A stretch of DNA of 64,000 bases from Candidatus Heimdallarchaeota archaeon (GCA_026702845.1 JADCLS010000006.1:1-64000); one strand, 5' to 3'. Shown: positions 17,591-27,510, counted from the first letter of the stretch. Made by a program: numbers and translations. The notes: a model not told the origin generated them from the sequence alone.

Positions 17591-18199
17591 TTATATATAT
17601 TGCATTAGAATCTTGAGAATTATTTTTATCATTAGTATTCCATCAGACAATTGGCTAACATCTTGATAGCGAAAACGTAAAATCTCTATAATTTCTTCTT
17701 CATAGACAGAAATTGAAGGAAACTTTTTTAGAATCAATTTTGGAAAGTAAATATTTAATTGAAATAATGAATTTGACCTTAATCTTGTATCCTGAGAACG
17801 ATGATTATTAGTTTTGAAACTAATTACCATGCATTTGTAATCTGGAAGTAATGCGGAAGGCAATTCAAAAATTCCTTCAGAATAATCATTTCCTTGACTT
17901 GTGCAAACCATATTACTGATACCAGCAAGCATAATGGTATGATTAACCTGTTCTTCATTTAATGGAGTATTTGAAAAATCCGAAAATACTTGGTCTGGCC
18001 CATCATCAGCCAGAATATATCCAAAGTATGCAACATGGTTGAAAAGATGATTGATGTGCTTTCTTTCAATATTTTTCATAGTTTTCTTTCTTTTAAAATG
18101 GATATATTTGTTAAAGAAATCAATAACATTTAAATCTTCTATGTTTTGATTTCTCATATCTTGATCGGATTCTAGTTTTTGCAGTATTAAGCTATTCAT
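17591..18199 (-). CDS. Unknown protein, possible longin/roadblock-like fold
   Basis: The protein has 202 residues. After a charged N-terminus, residues 48-200 form a pattern of strands and helices beginning HVAYFGYILADDGPDQVFSD. It contains a conserved-looking GIFELPS and a VISFKTNN strand, and ends in a long amphipathic helix. The GYILADDGPD opening resembles first strands of longin or roadblock-type small regulatory domains, which are abundant in Asgard genomes, but no motif is decisive. It lies convergent to the upstream membrane protein gene. Function unknown. Confidence 0.5.
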   Translation of the reverse strand: MNSLILQKLESDQDMRNQNIEDLNVIDFFNKYIHFKRKKTMKNIERKHINHLFNHVAYFGYILADDGPDQVFSDFSNTPLNEEQVNHTIMLAGISNMVCTSQGNDYSEGIFELPSALLPDYKCMVISFKTNNHRSQDTRLRSNSLFQLNIYFPKLILKKFPSISVYEEEIIEILRFRYQDVSQLSDGILMIKIILKILMQYI

Positions 18200-18398
18200 A
18201 TTTTAATATAGGTGAGATTATATAAATAGGAGGATGGAACAATCTTGTCACTAGAGAATAATATTCAGATTTTTGAAATAATGCCTTATCAAACACATTT
18301 AGGCCAATAGGTAATTCCAGCAAGATCTAAATTAAAAATTACATTACATTTTGGAATTTTCCCTGCAGATAACCATTGTTTTGATCAAATTCTAGGCA

Positions 18399-18827
18399 TT
18401 ATCCAAAGAAGTATTTCCACCAGTTGAGTTGCCCTCTTGTTCTTGGAACTTCCGTTTCTAGCATATCTAAATCATACTGCATCATTAGCCAATCAGTTAG
18501 TATTTCCTCAACTGATTCTCTTGTAGCAGATGTTAAATCAAGAATCAGAATGAATGTTGATCCTGCTTCTGTTGTTTTCAATAAGAACCTACTGTTTATT
18601 CTCTCAACTTTCTTTTGCATTTTTTTGAATGATTTCATAAGAGCTTTTCTCTCTCCGCGAGTTATCCATTGTCGCCAGTTTCGATCCCTGCAACTAATGA
18701 AAAATCGACTCATACCCTCCAGACAAATGGTATCGCTCATGATCACATAAAATTTTGTTTGTTGCCATTCCACATATCCCTTATCAAAGTCACTTTCAAG
18801 ATGGAAGATATCCTTCAGAATGGTCAT
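18399..18827 (-). CDS. Unknown small protein
   Basis: The protein has 142 residues, mixed charge, no membrane helix and no signal peptide. A central basic helix (KSFKKMQKKVERINSRF) is followed by a strand of small and hydrophobic residues (GSTFILILDL) and a helix ending near LMMQYDLDMLE; the C-terminus is WWKYFFG. The strand-helix order could fit a small regulatory domain like that of its neighbour, but similarity between the two is not visible. No family recognised. Its upstream end faces a 75-base gap with no recognisable promoter. Confidence 0.5.
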   Translation of the reverse strand: MTILKDIFHLESDFDKGYVEWQQTKFYVIMSDTICLEGMSRFFISCRDRNWRQWITRGERKALMKSFKKMQKKVERINSRFLLKTTEAGSTFILILDLTSATRESVEEILTDWLMMQYDLDMLETEVPRTRGQLNWWKYFFG

Positions 18828-18902
18828 ACAGCTATTTTCTCATCCATTATCATTAATGTGATGGAAGAGGAGATTGAAAATAATAAACTCATTTATTGAT
18901 TC

Positions 18903-19469
18903 TTATGCATAATATGAATTAATAATTGTAGCAGGAAGTCCAGTTTCCTTCATTTTGCGAATTGTTTCATCCTGATTGAATCCCTCTCCTCTCCATTTCT
19001 TATCCAGATCATCTATACTCTCATATATTGACCATGAAAAGAGAATCCATGCAGTTGTTTCATGGATGAAGAAATCTGGTACAACACTAGATCTTGGTTT
19101 ATAGTAAAGCATGGCAGTTTTGACCTCACGAGGCTGTAAACTTCTAATCTGCTCAAGAACAGCTTCAAGAGTTGCACCACTATCAGCAACATCATCTACA
19201 ACTAATACCCGTTTATCCTTAATATCAGCACTAAGGGCCTGTGTGATTTTAGCCTCGACATCCAGTTGACCCATCAATTGATACGCTTCAGCCTTGATAT
19301 TCGCTGTTGATTTGATAAAGAAGAAATCGGCGATTAATCGGGCTGGAATCCAACCTCCTCGTGCAACACCAATCACGATTTCTGGTTCGAACGAGGATTC
19401 TCGGATTTTCTCATACAAGTAATAACAGTCATCATATGCTTGTTGCCAATTTTGTACTACAAACTCCAT
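18903..19469 (-). CDS. Purine-type phosphoribosyltransferase (Gpt/Hpt-like)
   Basis: The protein has 189 residues from the ATG at 19469 (MEFVVQNW), chosen because a TAATTTTAT box is centred about 26 bases upstream; a second ATG two codons earlier is possible. The PRPP-binding motif VLVVDDVADSGATL lies at about 88-101 and an early VIGVARGGW loop at 32-40 fits the pyrophosphate-binding loop of type I phosphoribosyltransferases. Family members transfer ribose phosphate from PRPP to hypoxanthine, xanthine or guanine in purine salvage. Archaeal members of this shape are often annotated as xanthine-guanine or HGPRTase-related enzymes. The base specificity is not readable. The assignment to the PRTase family is firm. 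Confidence 0.9.
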   Translation of the reverse strand: MEFVVQNWQQAYDDCYYLYEKIRESSFEPEIVIGVARGGWIPARLIADFFFIKSTANIKAEAYQLMGQLDVEAKITQALSADIKDKRVLVVDDVADSGATLEAVLEQIRSLQPREVKTAMLYYKPRSSVVPDFFIHETTAWILFSWSIYESIDDLDKKWRGEGFNQDETIRKMKETGLPATIINSYYA

Positions 19470-19530
19470 ATGCATAAGTATAATCCATCAATAAAATTAG
19501 TATTGTCTCTATAAAGGTAAATTGATAGGA

Positions 19531-19770
19531 TTATCGTATTCCAACTAGATCCTTGAGTGAACGGATTTTCATCTGTAATTCTGATTCTATCTCATCAAGA
19601 TCCCCATCAAACTCAGGCATTTTCTTTACCTTGCGTACATTATATAGTATCCTACTTATCTCACTGAATTGTTCCTGTATAGTATCCATACCATCTTCAT
19701 CAAGAGACTCCCTAAAATCAGGATCACGGAATCGTGCCTCTAATCTATCAATTTCATCATCATAATCCAT
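19531..19770 (-). CDS. Small acidic coiled-coil-like protein
   Basis: The protein has 79 residues, is very acidic at the N-terminus (MDYDDEIDRLEARFRDPDFR) and helical throughout, with a basic patch (VRKVKKMPEF) in the middle. Heptad-like spacing of I and L suggests two helices that could pair. No motif, no membrane segment. It lies directly upstream of the phosphoribosyltransferase on the same strand (about 60 bases apart) and could share its promoter region. Function unknown. Confidence 0.5.
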   Translation of the reverse strand: MDYDDEIDRLEARFRDPDFRESLDEDGMDTIQEQFSEISRILYNVRKVKKMPEFDGDLDEIESELQMKIRSLKDLVGIR

Positions 19771-19940
19771 AGAACAACACGATAATCTCTAATAATTAAA
19801 CCTAGTGCATGTCATGATGACTAAAAGATGAATTGCACCCATTAGTTGAGAAGTTATTGAATACCATGAGAAGCAAATTTAGGAATTTCTCTTTTTACTT
19901 TAGCGAAAGTACATATATAATTATTTTACCATATTGAATT

Positions 19941-22900
19941 ATGCCATCATCTATACGACGTTTAGTTAGAGTAGATGATAGCAAAACTACAAGCATAGCG
20001 ATATTCCCCCTCAGTTACCCATATTTTGAAGTGACACAGGTAAGTCCTGGAGAGGAATTACTTATAGTCTTTGACAATACCTTCGAACTCAGTGAGGTTG
20101 AACTTAGGATCTATGATAATATTGGTTCTGAGATCTCATTTCAATCCTCTCTTGGAAATATGTTTTATTTTCGAGTTGAGGACGGGTATACAGGAAAACT
20201 AACCTTTGTAGGTAAGGGAACTGAGATTTTTAACAATCAGCTTCAGGATTTTGAAGTTAGCACAAGAATTAGTGTACTGAAAGAGAAAAATGAGATATTA
20301 CCGAGGATTAAGATCTTCAGAAATGAGAACTATGAGAAGGAAGCAATTGTCTATGCACCAAAGGATCTGATCGAGATACATTTTCTGCGATCGGGTATTG
20401 CCAAAAGTATTTACTTCAAAATGGCAGATCCGGTAGGCCAGATCCGTTACCATGCTAAATCAGGTGGCGAGGATCATGAGTTCCGTACTCGTATTCAAAA
20501 TACACGTTATGCAGGTAGATGGACATTACAGGTTGAGGGAACCCTTCCTCAGACAGAATTTCCATTTGAAGTAGTATACCCTTTCTATATCTTGTCCTCA
20601 AGAGAGGCAAGAAAAGTAAAGGATTTCGAAGCCTTGGATGAAGAATACAGAGAAAAGGAGGTGAAAAGGATTATGAACGAAATAAATGAAGATTGTTATG
20701 AAAGAATAATCAAATTAGCGATTAACTGTATCAGTAGTAAAAAGCAACTAGCTGAGACAGAAGAGGAAATACGTACGAAAATTACACAATCATTTGCCAT
20801 TCAGCAACATATCTTGAATGGTATGGAAAATGATCATCAGAAAAAATTTGAACAGTCAGTTATCGAATATGACAAAGCTCTTGTTCAGATCCTTTACCTC
20901 AAGGCAAAGGCATTACAGGCAGATGATGATATTGCTGAGGCTATCAAGTATTATGAATTGATCCTTAGTATTGAACCCAACCATGAGGAGGTTCTCTCCA
21001 TCTTAGATGAGCTTTCAGGTAGTCGCAGATATTTGCGTCTGGCTATGGGCTATATCCAGAAAGAATCATTTGAGAAGGCTCTTAAACAGCTAAATCTAGC
21101 TCTGGATGAAGATCCGGAAAATGATGAAGCATTGTACTACAAAGCCCTTTGTTTGAACGAACTCAGAGCATATCAGGATGCTGAAACCATCCTCAAAGTT
21201 CTATGCGCAAGATATCCAGAGAATAAAGAGTATAAACAGCTTTTACAACAAGTAAAGGATGCGAGACAAGAAGAAATTCAAGAAATTGGAAGGTATCTTT
21301 CCAATGGCAATGAATATTATCATAATAATGAGTATGAAAAAGCAATTGAGGAATATGACAAAATTCTAGAAATTGATGAGAATCATGTAGAAACACTGTA
21401 CATGAAGGGATTGATGCTTCGAGATCTACTCAGCTATGATGAGGCAATAATATATCTTGAACGAGTGGTAGCACTTGATTTTGATAACACCTATTCTGCT
21501 AAAAAGGATCTAGAAAGGATGAAAAGTATCCTTGAACTAACGGATAAATCTGTAGAGGCCTTCAATCAGGAGAATTATGGTGAATGTGTGAACTATCTGG
21601 ATCGTTTACTAGTGATAGATGAGAAGAATGCAGATGCCTTGTATCTTAAGATCCAAGCACTCAAACGTATGAAACGCTATCAAGAAGCGCTTGATGCATT
21701 GAAACAGCTTGAAGGTCTGGATCCCAACTATAAGGGATTGGATGAGGAAGAAGAGGAATTGAAGCAACTACTGGCCCAGGAGGTAGCTAGTGATCTGTTG
21801 GATCAGGCTGAAGAGGAATTAGGAGAGAAAAATTTTGAAAGTGCTATGAACTTTGTCAATGAGTTCCTCGTTTCTCATGATAATTCTGATGGGCATTGGT
21901 TAAAAGCAAGAATCCATTATGAAGTATTTGAATTTAGTGAATCACTAGCAGAGATAGAATCTGTTCTTACACAAGATCCAAAGCATACAGAGGCTAGTAT
22001 TCTTCGAGATAGGATTCAAAAAATATTGAATCTTAATGAGATTATGATTACTTACGAGCGAAATGAGGATTATGTGGAAGCAATTAACACTTTAGATGAT
22101 TTGGCTGAGTTAAATTTCAATCCTGCACTGAAAGATAAACGGGAAGAATTACAAAAACTTCTCGATATTAAGCGTCGAAAGGAATTTGAGAAGGAAATTG
22201 AGGATAATCTGCAAAAAGCAAGACAATGCATCGATCAGCAATCCTTCGAGGAGGCTCTTGAACCATTACAACGGGTACTTGACCTTGATGAATCAAATCC
22301 AGAAGCTCTTTATCTTTATGCTATCGCACTCAAACACCTCAATAGATTTAGTGAAGCTCTTGATGCACTAGAGAAAATTGAACCAAAAGATGAAAAGACA
22401 CAAGAGCTCTATGATGAGATTACAACTCTAGGTCAAGAACAAATAAGAGAAGAACGAATTGAAAAGGGAGATTCGCTTTATCAACAAGAGGATTATGATG
22501 GGGCCATTGAACAATATGAAAAGGTTCTAGAACAGGATCCTGAAGACGTTGATACCTTGATTAAAACAGGTAAAGCCCACAAAAAGCTTAATAGATTTGA
22601 ACGGGCCCTAGAGTACTTTAAACGAGCATTTTCACTGAAACCGGACTATGATGGATTACAGGAAGAATTGGATGAAACACAGAAAACCGTAAATTTGGAG
22701 AAGATAGACCTATATCTTCAGAAAGCAAGAGAATACAGAACAGAGGAAAAACCCAAGAAGGCAATCTCAAATTACAAAAAGGTACTTGAAATCGATCCAG
22801 ATCATCTTGAAGCATTGTATGAGATGGGTGAGTTACTTAAAAAACAGGGTGAGCTCGAAGAGGCTAGAGAATGTTTCCTTAAAATTAAGAGTATCGATCC

Positions 22901-24158
22901 AGAGTATAAAGATTCAAAGGATCTTCTGCAACAGATAGATGATGCTCTAATTGCCCTGTATACTAATGATGGTAATGAGAATCTGAAAAAGAAGAAATAT
23001 CAGGATGCAATAAATCTCTACAATAAGGCACTTGATATCAATCCAAATAATCCTGATGTACTGCTGCTGAAGGCCAAGGCATATCAGAAGAAGGGAGGGC
23101 TAAAGGAGGCTCATAAAACTATAGATAGCCTTTTGAAGATCGATAATAAACATAGAGAGGGGCTGTATGAGAAGGGGGTTCTTTATCTACAAGAGAAGGA
23201 TTATGAAAATGCAATCAAAATCTTGGAACGTACCTTAAAGGAACACCCAGGCTACGAGGAGGCAAAAGCCCAATTAAATTTTGCAAAATCTAGCCGGGCC
23301 AAACAATGCATGGAAAATGGAAATGTTCTCTTTAGAAGAAAACAATATAGTAAAGCTGTACAAGCATATGATTGTGTAATCAAATATAATCCTAGTAACA
23401 AATTTGCGCATAATAATAAGGGATTGGCCTTAAAATTCCTGGATAAAACTCAAGAAGGGATAAAATGCTATAAAGCAGCTATTGAAATAGATCCTACATT
23501 CAAAAACGCATGGAATAACCTAGGTATCGCAACCGTCGATTCGGGCTATCCCCTATCAGCTTTGCCACATTATGATAAGGCATTAGAAATCGATCCTAAA
23601 TATAAGCAAGCTTGGAATAACAAAGGATTGGCTTATCACCAACTTAAGAAATATGAGGATGCAGTTGAATGTTATCAAAAGGCAATCGATGCAGATCCCA
23701 AGTACAAAAATCCGTATGCAAATCAAGGGAATTCACTAGCTGAACTAGATAGGCATAATGATGCAGTATCTGTGTTTCGAAAAGCTATTGAATTAGATGA
23801 GGGATACGTAGTGGCAATTTCAGGTTTGGGAATCTCCCTTTTGGAATTAAAAGAATATGATGAGGCTCTCCTCAACCTTGAGAAAGCAATTGAACTGGAT
23901 TCAAACTTTGATCCGGCAAAACAAGGTCTTGCAAGGATTAAAGTTGAGATGGAGAAATATGATGAGGCTATTGTGTTGTATGATGATATACTCAAGAATA
24001 ACCCCAATTTTGCCACTGGTTGGTACTTCCAGGGATTAGCATATTCTGAAATGGAAGATTTCAGGTCTGCGGAGAAATGTTTCGAACGTGCAGTCAGACA
24101 TGATCCTAACAATAAGGTATATCAGAAATCACTAAAAGATGTCAAAAAGAAAGTATAA
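19941..24158 (+). CDS. Giant TPR repeat protein with N-terminal beta-rich domain
   Basis: The protein has 1405 residues. Residues 1-220 are strand-rich, with two similar halves (each with a PG or PKD turn, a LxIxF strand and a GKLTF- or GRWTL-type strand), perhaps two Ig- or C2-like domains. A charged helical linker follows, and from about 270 to the end more than twenty tetratricopeptide repeats (typical units: AIEYYxKxLEIDPxxxEALYxKG). The last ten repeats are the most regular, with the A-W-N-N-L-G phrase seen in classical TPRs. TPR superhelices hold protein partners, so this is probably a scaffold. No signal peptide or membrane helix. A TATATAATTA box 26 bases upstream of the ATG fits a leaderless start. 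The acetyltransferase gene starts 14 bases after its stop. Confidence 0.88.
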   Translation: MPSSIRRLVRVDDSKTTSIAIFPLSYPYFEVTQVSPGEELLIVFDNTFELSEVELRIYDNIGSEISFQSSLGNMFYFRVEDGYTGKLTFVGKGTEIFNNQLQDFEVSTRISVLKEKNEILPRIKIFRNENYEKEAIVYAPKDLIEIHFLRSGIAKSIYFKMADPVGQIRYHAKSGGEDHEFRTRIQNTRYAGRWTLQVEGTLPQTEFPFEVVYPFYILSSREARKVKDFEALDEEYREKEVKRIMNEINEDCYERIIKLAINCISSKKQLAETEEEIRTKITQSFAIQQHILNGMENDHQKKFEQSVIEYDKALVQILYLKAKALQADDDIAEAIKYYELILSIEPNHEEVLSILDELSGSRRYLRLAMGYIQKESFEKALKQLNLALDEDPENDEALYYKALCLNELRAYQDAETILKVLCARYPENKEYKQLLQQVKDARQEEIQEIGRYLSNGNEYYHNNEYEKAIEEYDKILEIDENHVETLYMKGLMLRDLLSYDEAIIYLERVVALDFDNTYSAKKDLERMKSILELTDKSVEAFNQENYGECVNYLDRLLVIDEKNADALYLKIQALKRMKRYQEALDALKQLEGLDPNYKGLDEEEEELKQLLAQEVASDLLDQAEEELGEKNFESAMNFVNEFLVSHDNSDGHWLKARIHYEVFEFSESLAEIESVLTQDPKHTEASILRDRIQKILNLNEIMITYERNEDYVEAINTLDDLAELNFNPALKDKREELQKLLDIKRRKEFEKEIEDNLQKARQCIDQQSFEEALEPLQRVLDLDESNPEALYLYAIALKHLNRFSEALDALEKIEPKDEKTQELYDEITTLGQEQIREERIEKGDSLYQQEDYDGAIEQYEKVLEQDPEDVDTLIKTGKAHKKLNRFERALEYFKRAFSLKPDYDGLQEELDETQKTVNLEKIDLYLQKAREYRTEEKPKKAISNYKKVLEIDPDHLEALYEMGELLKKQGELEEARECFLKIKSIDPEYKDSKDLLQQIDDALIALYTNDGNENLKKKKYQDAINLYNKALDINPNNPDVLLLKAKAYQKKGGLKEAHKTIDSLLKIDNKHREGLYEKGVLYLQEKDYENAIKILERTLKEHPGYEEAKAQLNFAKSSRAKQCMENGNVLFRRKQYSKAVQAYDCVIKYNPSNKFAHNNKGLALKFLDKTQEGIKCYKAAIEIDPTFKNAWNNLGIATVDSGYPLSALPHYDKALEIDPKYKQAWNNKGLAYHQLKKYEDAVECYQKAIDADPKYKNPYANQGNSLAELDRHNDAVSVFRKAIELDEGYVVAISGLGISLLELKEYDEALLNLEKAIELDSNFDPAKQGLARIKVEMEKYDEAIVLYDDILKNNPNFATGWYFQGLAYSEMEDFRSAEKCFERAVRHDPNNKVYQKSLKDVKKKV

Positions 24159-24172
24159 TCTAGGAAGATGAT

Positions 24173-24901
24173 ATGAGTATTAATTGGCTGAAGAACAAAT
24201 ACTGGGAAGACCCTTCAGGTATATTACCCCATGCATGGTGGAAAACTGCAGTTGATGGTGAAATTATTAAGCTAGAGTATCTACAAGATAAATTTCAATT
24301 ACTCATACCATCCAAATATTATATCTCTCATGGATTGATAAGTTGGATAAATGAAATTAGTAATGAAACAATCCTTACTCCAGAACTGAATAAAGGAATT
24401 TTTGGCCATAATCAATATCAAAGTTATTTTAAAATGACAATCCGGAATTATGAGAATGTTGAAAACAATAAATATGATTCCATTGAATTCATAAATGTGG
24501 ATGTAGATTATGAAGTGGACAAAATAGCTGAGATCTTAAATACTTGTTATCCTGGATCAAATCATACAGTAGAGAGTATTCAACCTTGGATGAAATCACC
24601 AGCATTTACTAATGATGGGTGGAAATGGCTTCTTTACAAAGATGAGATTGCAGGCTTGGGAATTGCAGATCTTTACCAAGGAGAACTCTCACTAGAATGG
24701 ATCCAAATATTACCACAATATCAAGGAAAAGGTCTGGGAACTGAACTAGTTACAAATTTTCTTCAATATTTCAAAAATCAATGTGATTTTGCTACAGTTT
24801 CCGGTAGACTGGATAATCAATCAGCGTATCAGCTATATCGAAAATCAGGATTTATTGATTCAAAGATCTGGTTAGTTAGTATAAATCGCTTAGATTTATA
24901 A
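24173..24901 (+). CDS. GNAT-family acetyltransferase
   Basis: The protein has 242 residues. The first 100 are an unknown region rich in aromatic residues. From about 105 the GNAT fold begins; the acetyl-CoA binding loop is QYQGKGLGT at about 181-189, and the closing motif SAYQLYRKSGF follows at about 215-225. The family transfers acetyl groups from acetyl-CoA to amines of proteins or small molecules; the target here is unknown. It follows the TPR gene closely and may be translated from the same message. Its end overlaps the convergent gene at 24896 by six bases. Confidence 0.85.
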   Translation: MSINWLKNKYWEDPSGILPHAWWKTAVDGEIIKLEYLQDKFQLLIPSKYYISHGLISWINEISNETILTPELNKGIFGHNQYQSYFKMTIRNYENVENNKYDSIEFINVDVDYEVDKIAEILNTCYPGSNHTVESIQPWMKSPAFTNDGWKWLLYKDEIAGLGIADLYQGELSLEWIQILPQYQGKGLGTELVTNFLQYFKNQCDFATVSGRLDNQSAYQLYRKSGFIDSKIWLVSINRLDL

Positions 24902-25228
24902 TTTTCCTACAACTTTTCCTGATGTCTTTGGTTTTTGCTCTATTGTTTCATTGATATTCTCTAGATTCTCCATAAGCACTGGAAGTGTAGCATCAGAAAA
25001 TATCGAGATGAATGAATTTAGCTGCTCAGCAGAGGTTATTAGTAATCCTTTCTTCTTTGTTGGTTTACCCTCATCATTGATTGGAACTATTTCAATACCC
25101 AGCTTAGTTTTGAATCTACCTTTACCTGGCATTTTTATTACATATACTCCATTTCCTGCTTCTAATTTAGCCCAATCATCAGCACTATCCAAGAATTCCT
25201 TTAGCTTATTGATTTTATCTTGTTCCAT
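24896..25228 (-). CDS. Small conserved-looking archaeal protein, unknown
   Basis: The start is set at ATG 25228 (MEQDKINKLKEFL) because the TATA-like GCTTTTATAT (25251-25260) is centred 26 bases upstream and overlaps the longer frame. The 110-residue product has an N-terminal helix, a strand pair (NGVYVIKMPGKGRF, LGIEIVPI), a Lys-rich turn (GKPTKKKGLLIT) and a long C-terminal helix followed by a polar tail. It looks like a compact single domain. I do not recognise the family. Confidence 0.55.
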   Translation of the reverse strand: MEQDKINKLKEFLDSADDWAKLEAGNGVYVIKMPGKGRFKTKLGIEIVPINDEGKPTKKKGLLITSAEQLNSFISIFSDATLPVLMENLENINETIEQKPKTSGKVVGKL

Positions 25229-25372
25229 ACACTCACAGTCTACTTTTTTTATATAAAAGCTATCTATTGATTTGCGGAATTTACTCAATATTTGTGTAAA
25301 TTGTTAAAATACAATCATTTGATAATCACAGAAAGACAAATAATTATAAGTGTGCTAAATATGTGTTTAATT

Positions 25373-25834
25373 GTGTCCAAAAAGCAATACAACAAAAGGA
25401 TCAAATTTGATGAGAAATTCGACCCAAATGCTTATTTCTCAAAAGAACAGGGAACAAAGGGAATTTCAGGGGATATCAAGTATTTACTAATTAATCTTGG
25501 TACAGTCTTGTTTTTTGGTACAATTATTGCTGCACTCTTTGTAGGAATTGCATACGTGCTTTCAAAAGGCCACCTAATCTATGTTGCAGATTCAATGATA
25601 AATCTGGCAGTACTCATTATTGCCTTGGCTGCAATATACGTTTCAATTGGCTTCAGGGCTGGATCTGCATTATACAGTTCTTCCATGTGGATTAATGCCT
25701 GGACAAATAAAAGTGTATCAGGAGGAAGTGCATTAAGAGATTTACGAAATTTTGTGTCAATAGGTCGCATAATGTGGTCCATGTTAATTGGTGCAATTCT
25801 TACCTTTCTGATCTTTTACTCTATTCGATATTAG
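25373..25834 (+). CDS. Small membrane protein, unknown
   Basis: The GTG at 25373 (product MSKKQYNKRIKF) is chosen since TAATTATAA (25341-25349) is centred 27 bases before it; the frame is open further up but that part looks non-coding. The 153-residue product has a polar N-terminus of about 40 residues and three or four hydrophobic segments (one from about 42 to 64, one from about 71 to 95, and one at the C-terminus). The stop overlaps the end of the convergent prenyltransferase gene by four bases. No family recognised. Confidence 0.6.
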   Translation: MSKKQYNKRIKFDEKFDPNAYFSKEQGTKGISGDIKYLLINLGTVLFFGTIIAALFVGIAYVLSKGHLIYVADSMINLAVLIIALAAIYVSIGFRAGSALYSSSMWINAWTNKSVSGGSALRDLRNFVSIGRIMWSMLIGAILTFLIFYSIRY

Positions 25835-26694
25835 ATTGGAAATAAGACATCTATGATCAGAAATGGAAAAACTATGAGTGGAGCGAGTAAAATTTTGGAT
25901 TTTGACTGTTTTGCCTCTTTTGGATCGATCGCCTTAATCGTATGTCTAATCACACTGATAATATAGATGATGAAAATTATTATACCCACTTGTCCAATTA
26001 ATCCATTATCAGGTATAATATAAACGGCCAAAAACACTATGACAATCTGGATAATTAATCCAACATTACGAGCAAACTTCCCACCATATAGTACAGCAAG
26101 AGTATTGATCCCATGTTCCCGATCACCATCCACATCCATTATACCTTTGAGTACTTCTCTTGATAAGGAAATGCAAAAAGAAACCAATCCAAAAAATAGA
26201 GGGATTTTTGTAAGTTGATCATTCAGGAAAATATCAGGGTATAAGAAAAGAGCCCAAGACATATATGCAACAACAATATTCCCTAACAATCCAGTCTTCT
26301 TAAGCTTTAAATTGTAAAGATCTGACATGATGACATGAATAAGACCCCAGAGCCAATTATATGGATATTTAGTGTATCCACCTAAATCAAGTACTGCAAA
26401 GAAGGATAAGCCTATTGCCAATAGAACCAGTGAATATATCTTTGCACCTTGCACTGACATTCTGCCAGATGGTAACACTCGATGAGGAGCATTGATTTTA
26501 TCTATTTCAATATCGATAATATCATTCACTACCATGGCATGAGCAGTAACAAAATATCCCGCAAAAAAGAGAGAAACAAAACCTAAGCTAGGAAAATTTA
26601 AATCTAGGGCCCCAGCAACAAAAAATGAGACAAATAATCCCGCACCCATCACAATACCATTTATAGGTCGAGTAATACTGAGATACTTATTCAT
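25831..26694 (-). CDS. UbiA-family prenyltransferase, probable DGGGP synthase
   Basis: The start at 26694 (MNKYLSITRPING) is preferred: AATTATTTTAAC on the reverse strand is centred 27 bases upstream, and the RPxN motif at the N-terminus matches the family start. The 286-residue membrane protein has the two Asp-rich motifs of UbiA enzymes, NDIIDIEID at 57-65 and DVDGDREHG at 187-195, and about eight or nine helices. In archaea this family includes digeranylgeranylglyceryl phosphate synthase, which adds the second isoprenoid chain in ether lipid synthesis; other members make quinones or chlorophyll. The lipid role is the best guess from the length and motifs, not proven by context. Confidence 0.85.
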   Translation of the reverse strand: MNKYLSITRPINGIVMGAGLFVSFFVAGALDLNFPSLGFVSLFFAGYFVTAHAMVVNDIIDIEIDKINAPHRVLPSGRMSVQGAKIYSLVLLAIGLSFFAVLDLGGYTKYPYNWLWGLIHVIMSDLYNLKLKKTGLLGNIVVAYMSWALFLYPDIFLNDQLTKIPLFFGLVSFCISLSREVLKGIMDVDGDREHGINTLAVLYGGKFARNVGLIIQIVIVFLAVYIIPDNGLIGQVGIIIFIIYIISVIRHTIKAIDPKEAKQSKSKILLAPLIVFPFLIIDVLFPI

Positions 26695-26877
26695 ATCTGA
26701 TATAATTGACTTGAAGTTAAAATAATTGCGAAGATAAGTTGGATGAAATTGATACAAATCATCTGTTTTGGCGGTTGAAAAATGGATTAGCTAATAGAAA
26801 ACTATCAAAAGTAGGACGGTATTGATTGGTTTCGCAAAATCTTCTTATAATTCAGCTAATAAATCAAATTGAACCGA

Positions 26878-27132
26878 ATGCGTGATGATTTAAATGATGA
26901 TAAAAAGGAATTGCTAAGAAAAATCTTCGATTCCCTTGATAAAGATAAAAATGGCTATCTAGATAAGGAAGAACTTACAGATGCAATGAAGAAACTAGGA
27001 TTTAAACTAAATGAAGGCGAGATGACGGCCTTATTACAGACAGCTGATGCCATTACTCCTGATGGAAGAATCGACTACATAGAATTCATCAATTATATGG
27101 ATATAGAAAATTTCAAACAGCAAGATGAATAG
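26878..27132 (+). CDS. EF-hand protein, calmodulin-like
   Basis: The ATG at 26878 is preferred over a TTG nine bases upstream; TTATAA (26845-26850) lies at promoter distance. The 84-residue protein has a canonical EF-hand loop DKDKNGYLDKEE and, 35 residues later, a second loop (AITPDGRIDYIE) in which the first two calcium ligands are replaced or shifted by one residue. Helices around the loops (LLRKIFDSL, AMKKLGF) look like half of calmodulin. A calcium sensor is the likely role. EF-hand pairs of this sort are frequent in Asgard archaea and rare in other archaea. The second loop may not bind calcium. Confidence 0.88.
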   Translation: MRDDLNDDKKELLRKIFDSLDKDKNGYLDKEELTDAMKKLGFKLNEGEMTALLQTADAITPDGRIDYIEFINYMDIENFKQQDE

Positions 27133-27212
27133 AGAATTATTAACATACAATTATAGCAATTCATGTCAGCTGGTGCAAAAGAATTAAGATTAATTTCATG
27201 ATATACAATCTT

Positions 27213-27497
27213 ATGTCAGCTCACAAAATATGGAATGATCTATTAGCTGTTGCTAAAAAAGATGGAAAAGTAACTGATGAGGAACAGAAATTACTGGACA
27301 GGATTGAAAAGAACCTCAAGGAATTTGATGATAAAAATAACAATTTATCAGAAGATGAGTACAGGAAAAAATTTGCAGTGCATTTAGAATACGTCATTGA
27401 TAATGCCTATGCCAGTGCACAAGATGATGATATAATTTCCTGGGATGAATTTGCAATTCTCAAGGCTTTGAAGGCAAAAGCCAGAGAAATGCAGTAG
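27213..27497 (+). CDS. Small acidic helical protein, TerB-like or EF-hand-like
   Basis: The ATG at 27213 (MSAHKIWNDLLAVAKKDGKV) is preferred to one 15 bases upstream, because an AATTAAGATTAATTT box is centred about 27 bases before it. The 94-residue product begins with a helix, then KKDGKVTDEEQKLL, which recalls the xADGxVxxxE start of TerB-like domains and also a one-ligand-poor EF-hand. A second, similar unit lies near the end (AQDDDIISWDEFAIL). So it may be a degenerate EF-hand pair or a TerB-like metal-sensing fold. It follows the EF-hand gene closely on the same strand. Confidence 0.55.
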   Translation: MSAHKIWNDLLAVAKKDGKVTDEEQKLLDRIEKNLKEFDDKNNNLSEDEYRKKFAVHLEYVIDNAYASAQDDDIISWDEFAILKALKAKAREMQ

Positions 27498-27510
27498 GTC
27501 AGAATGAATT

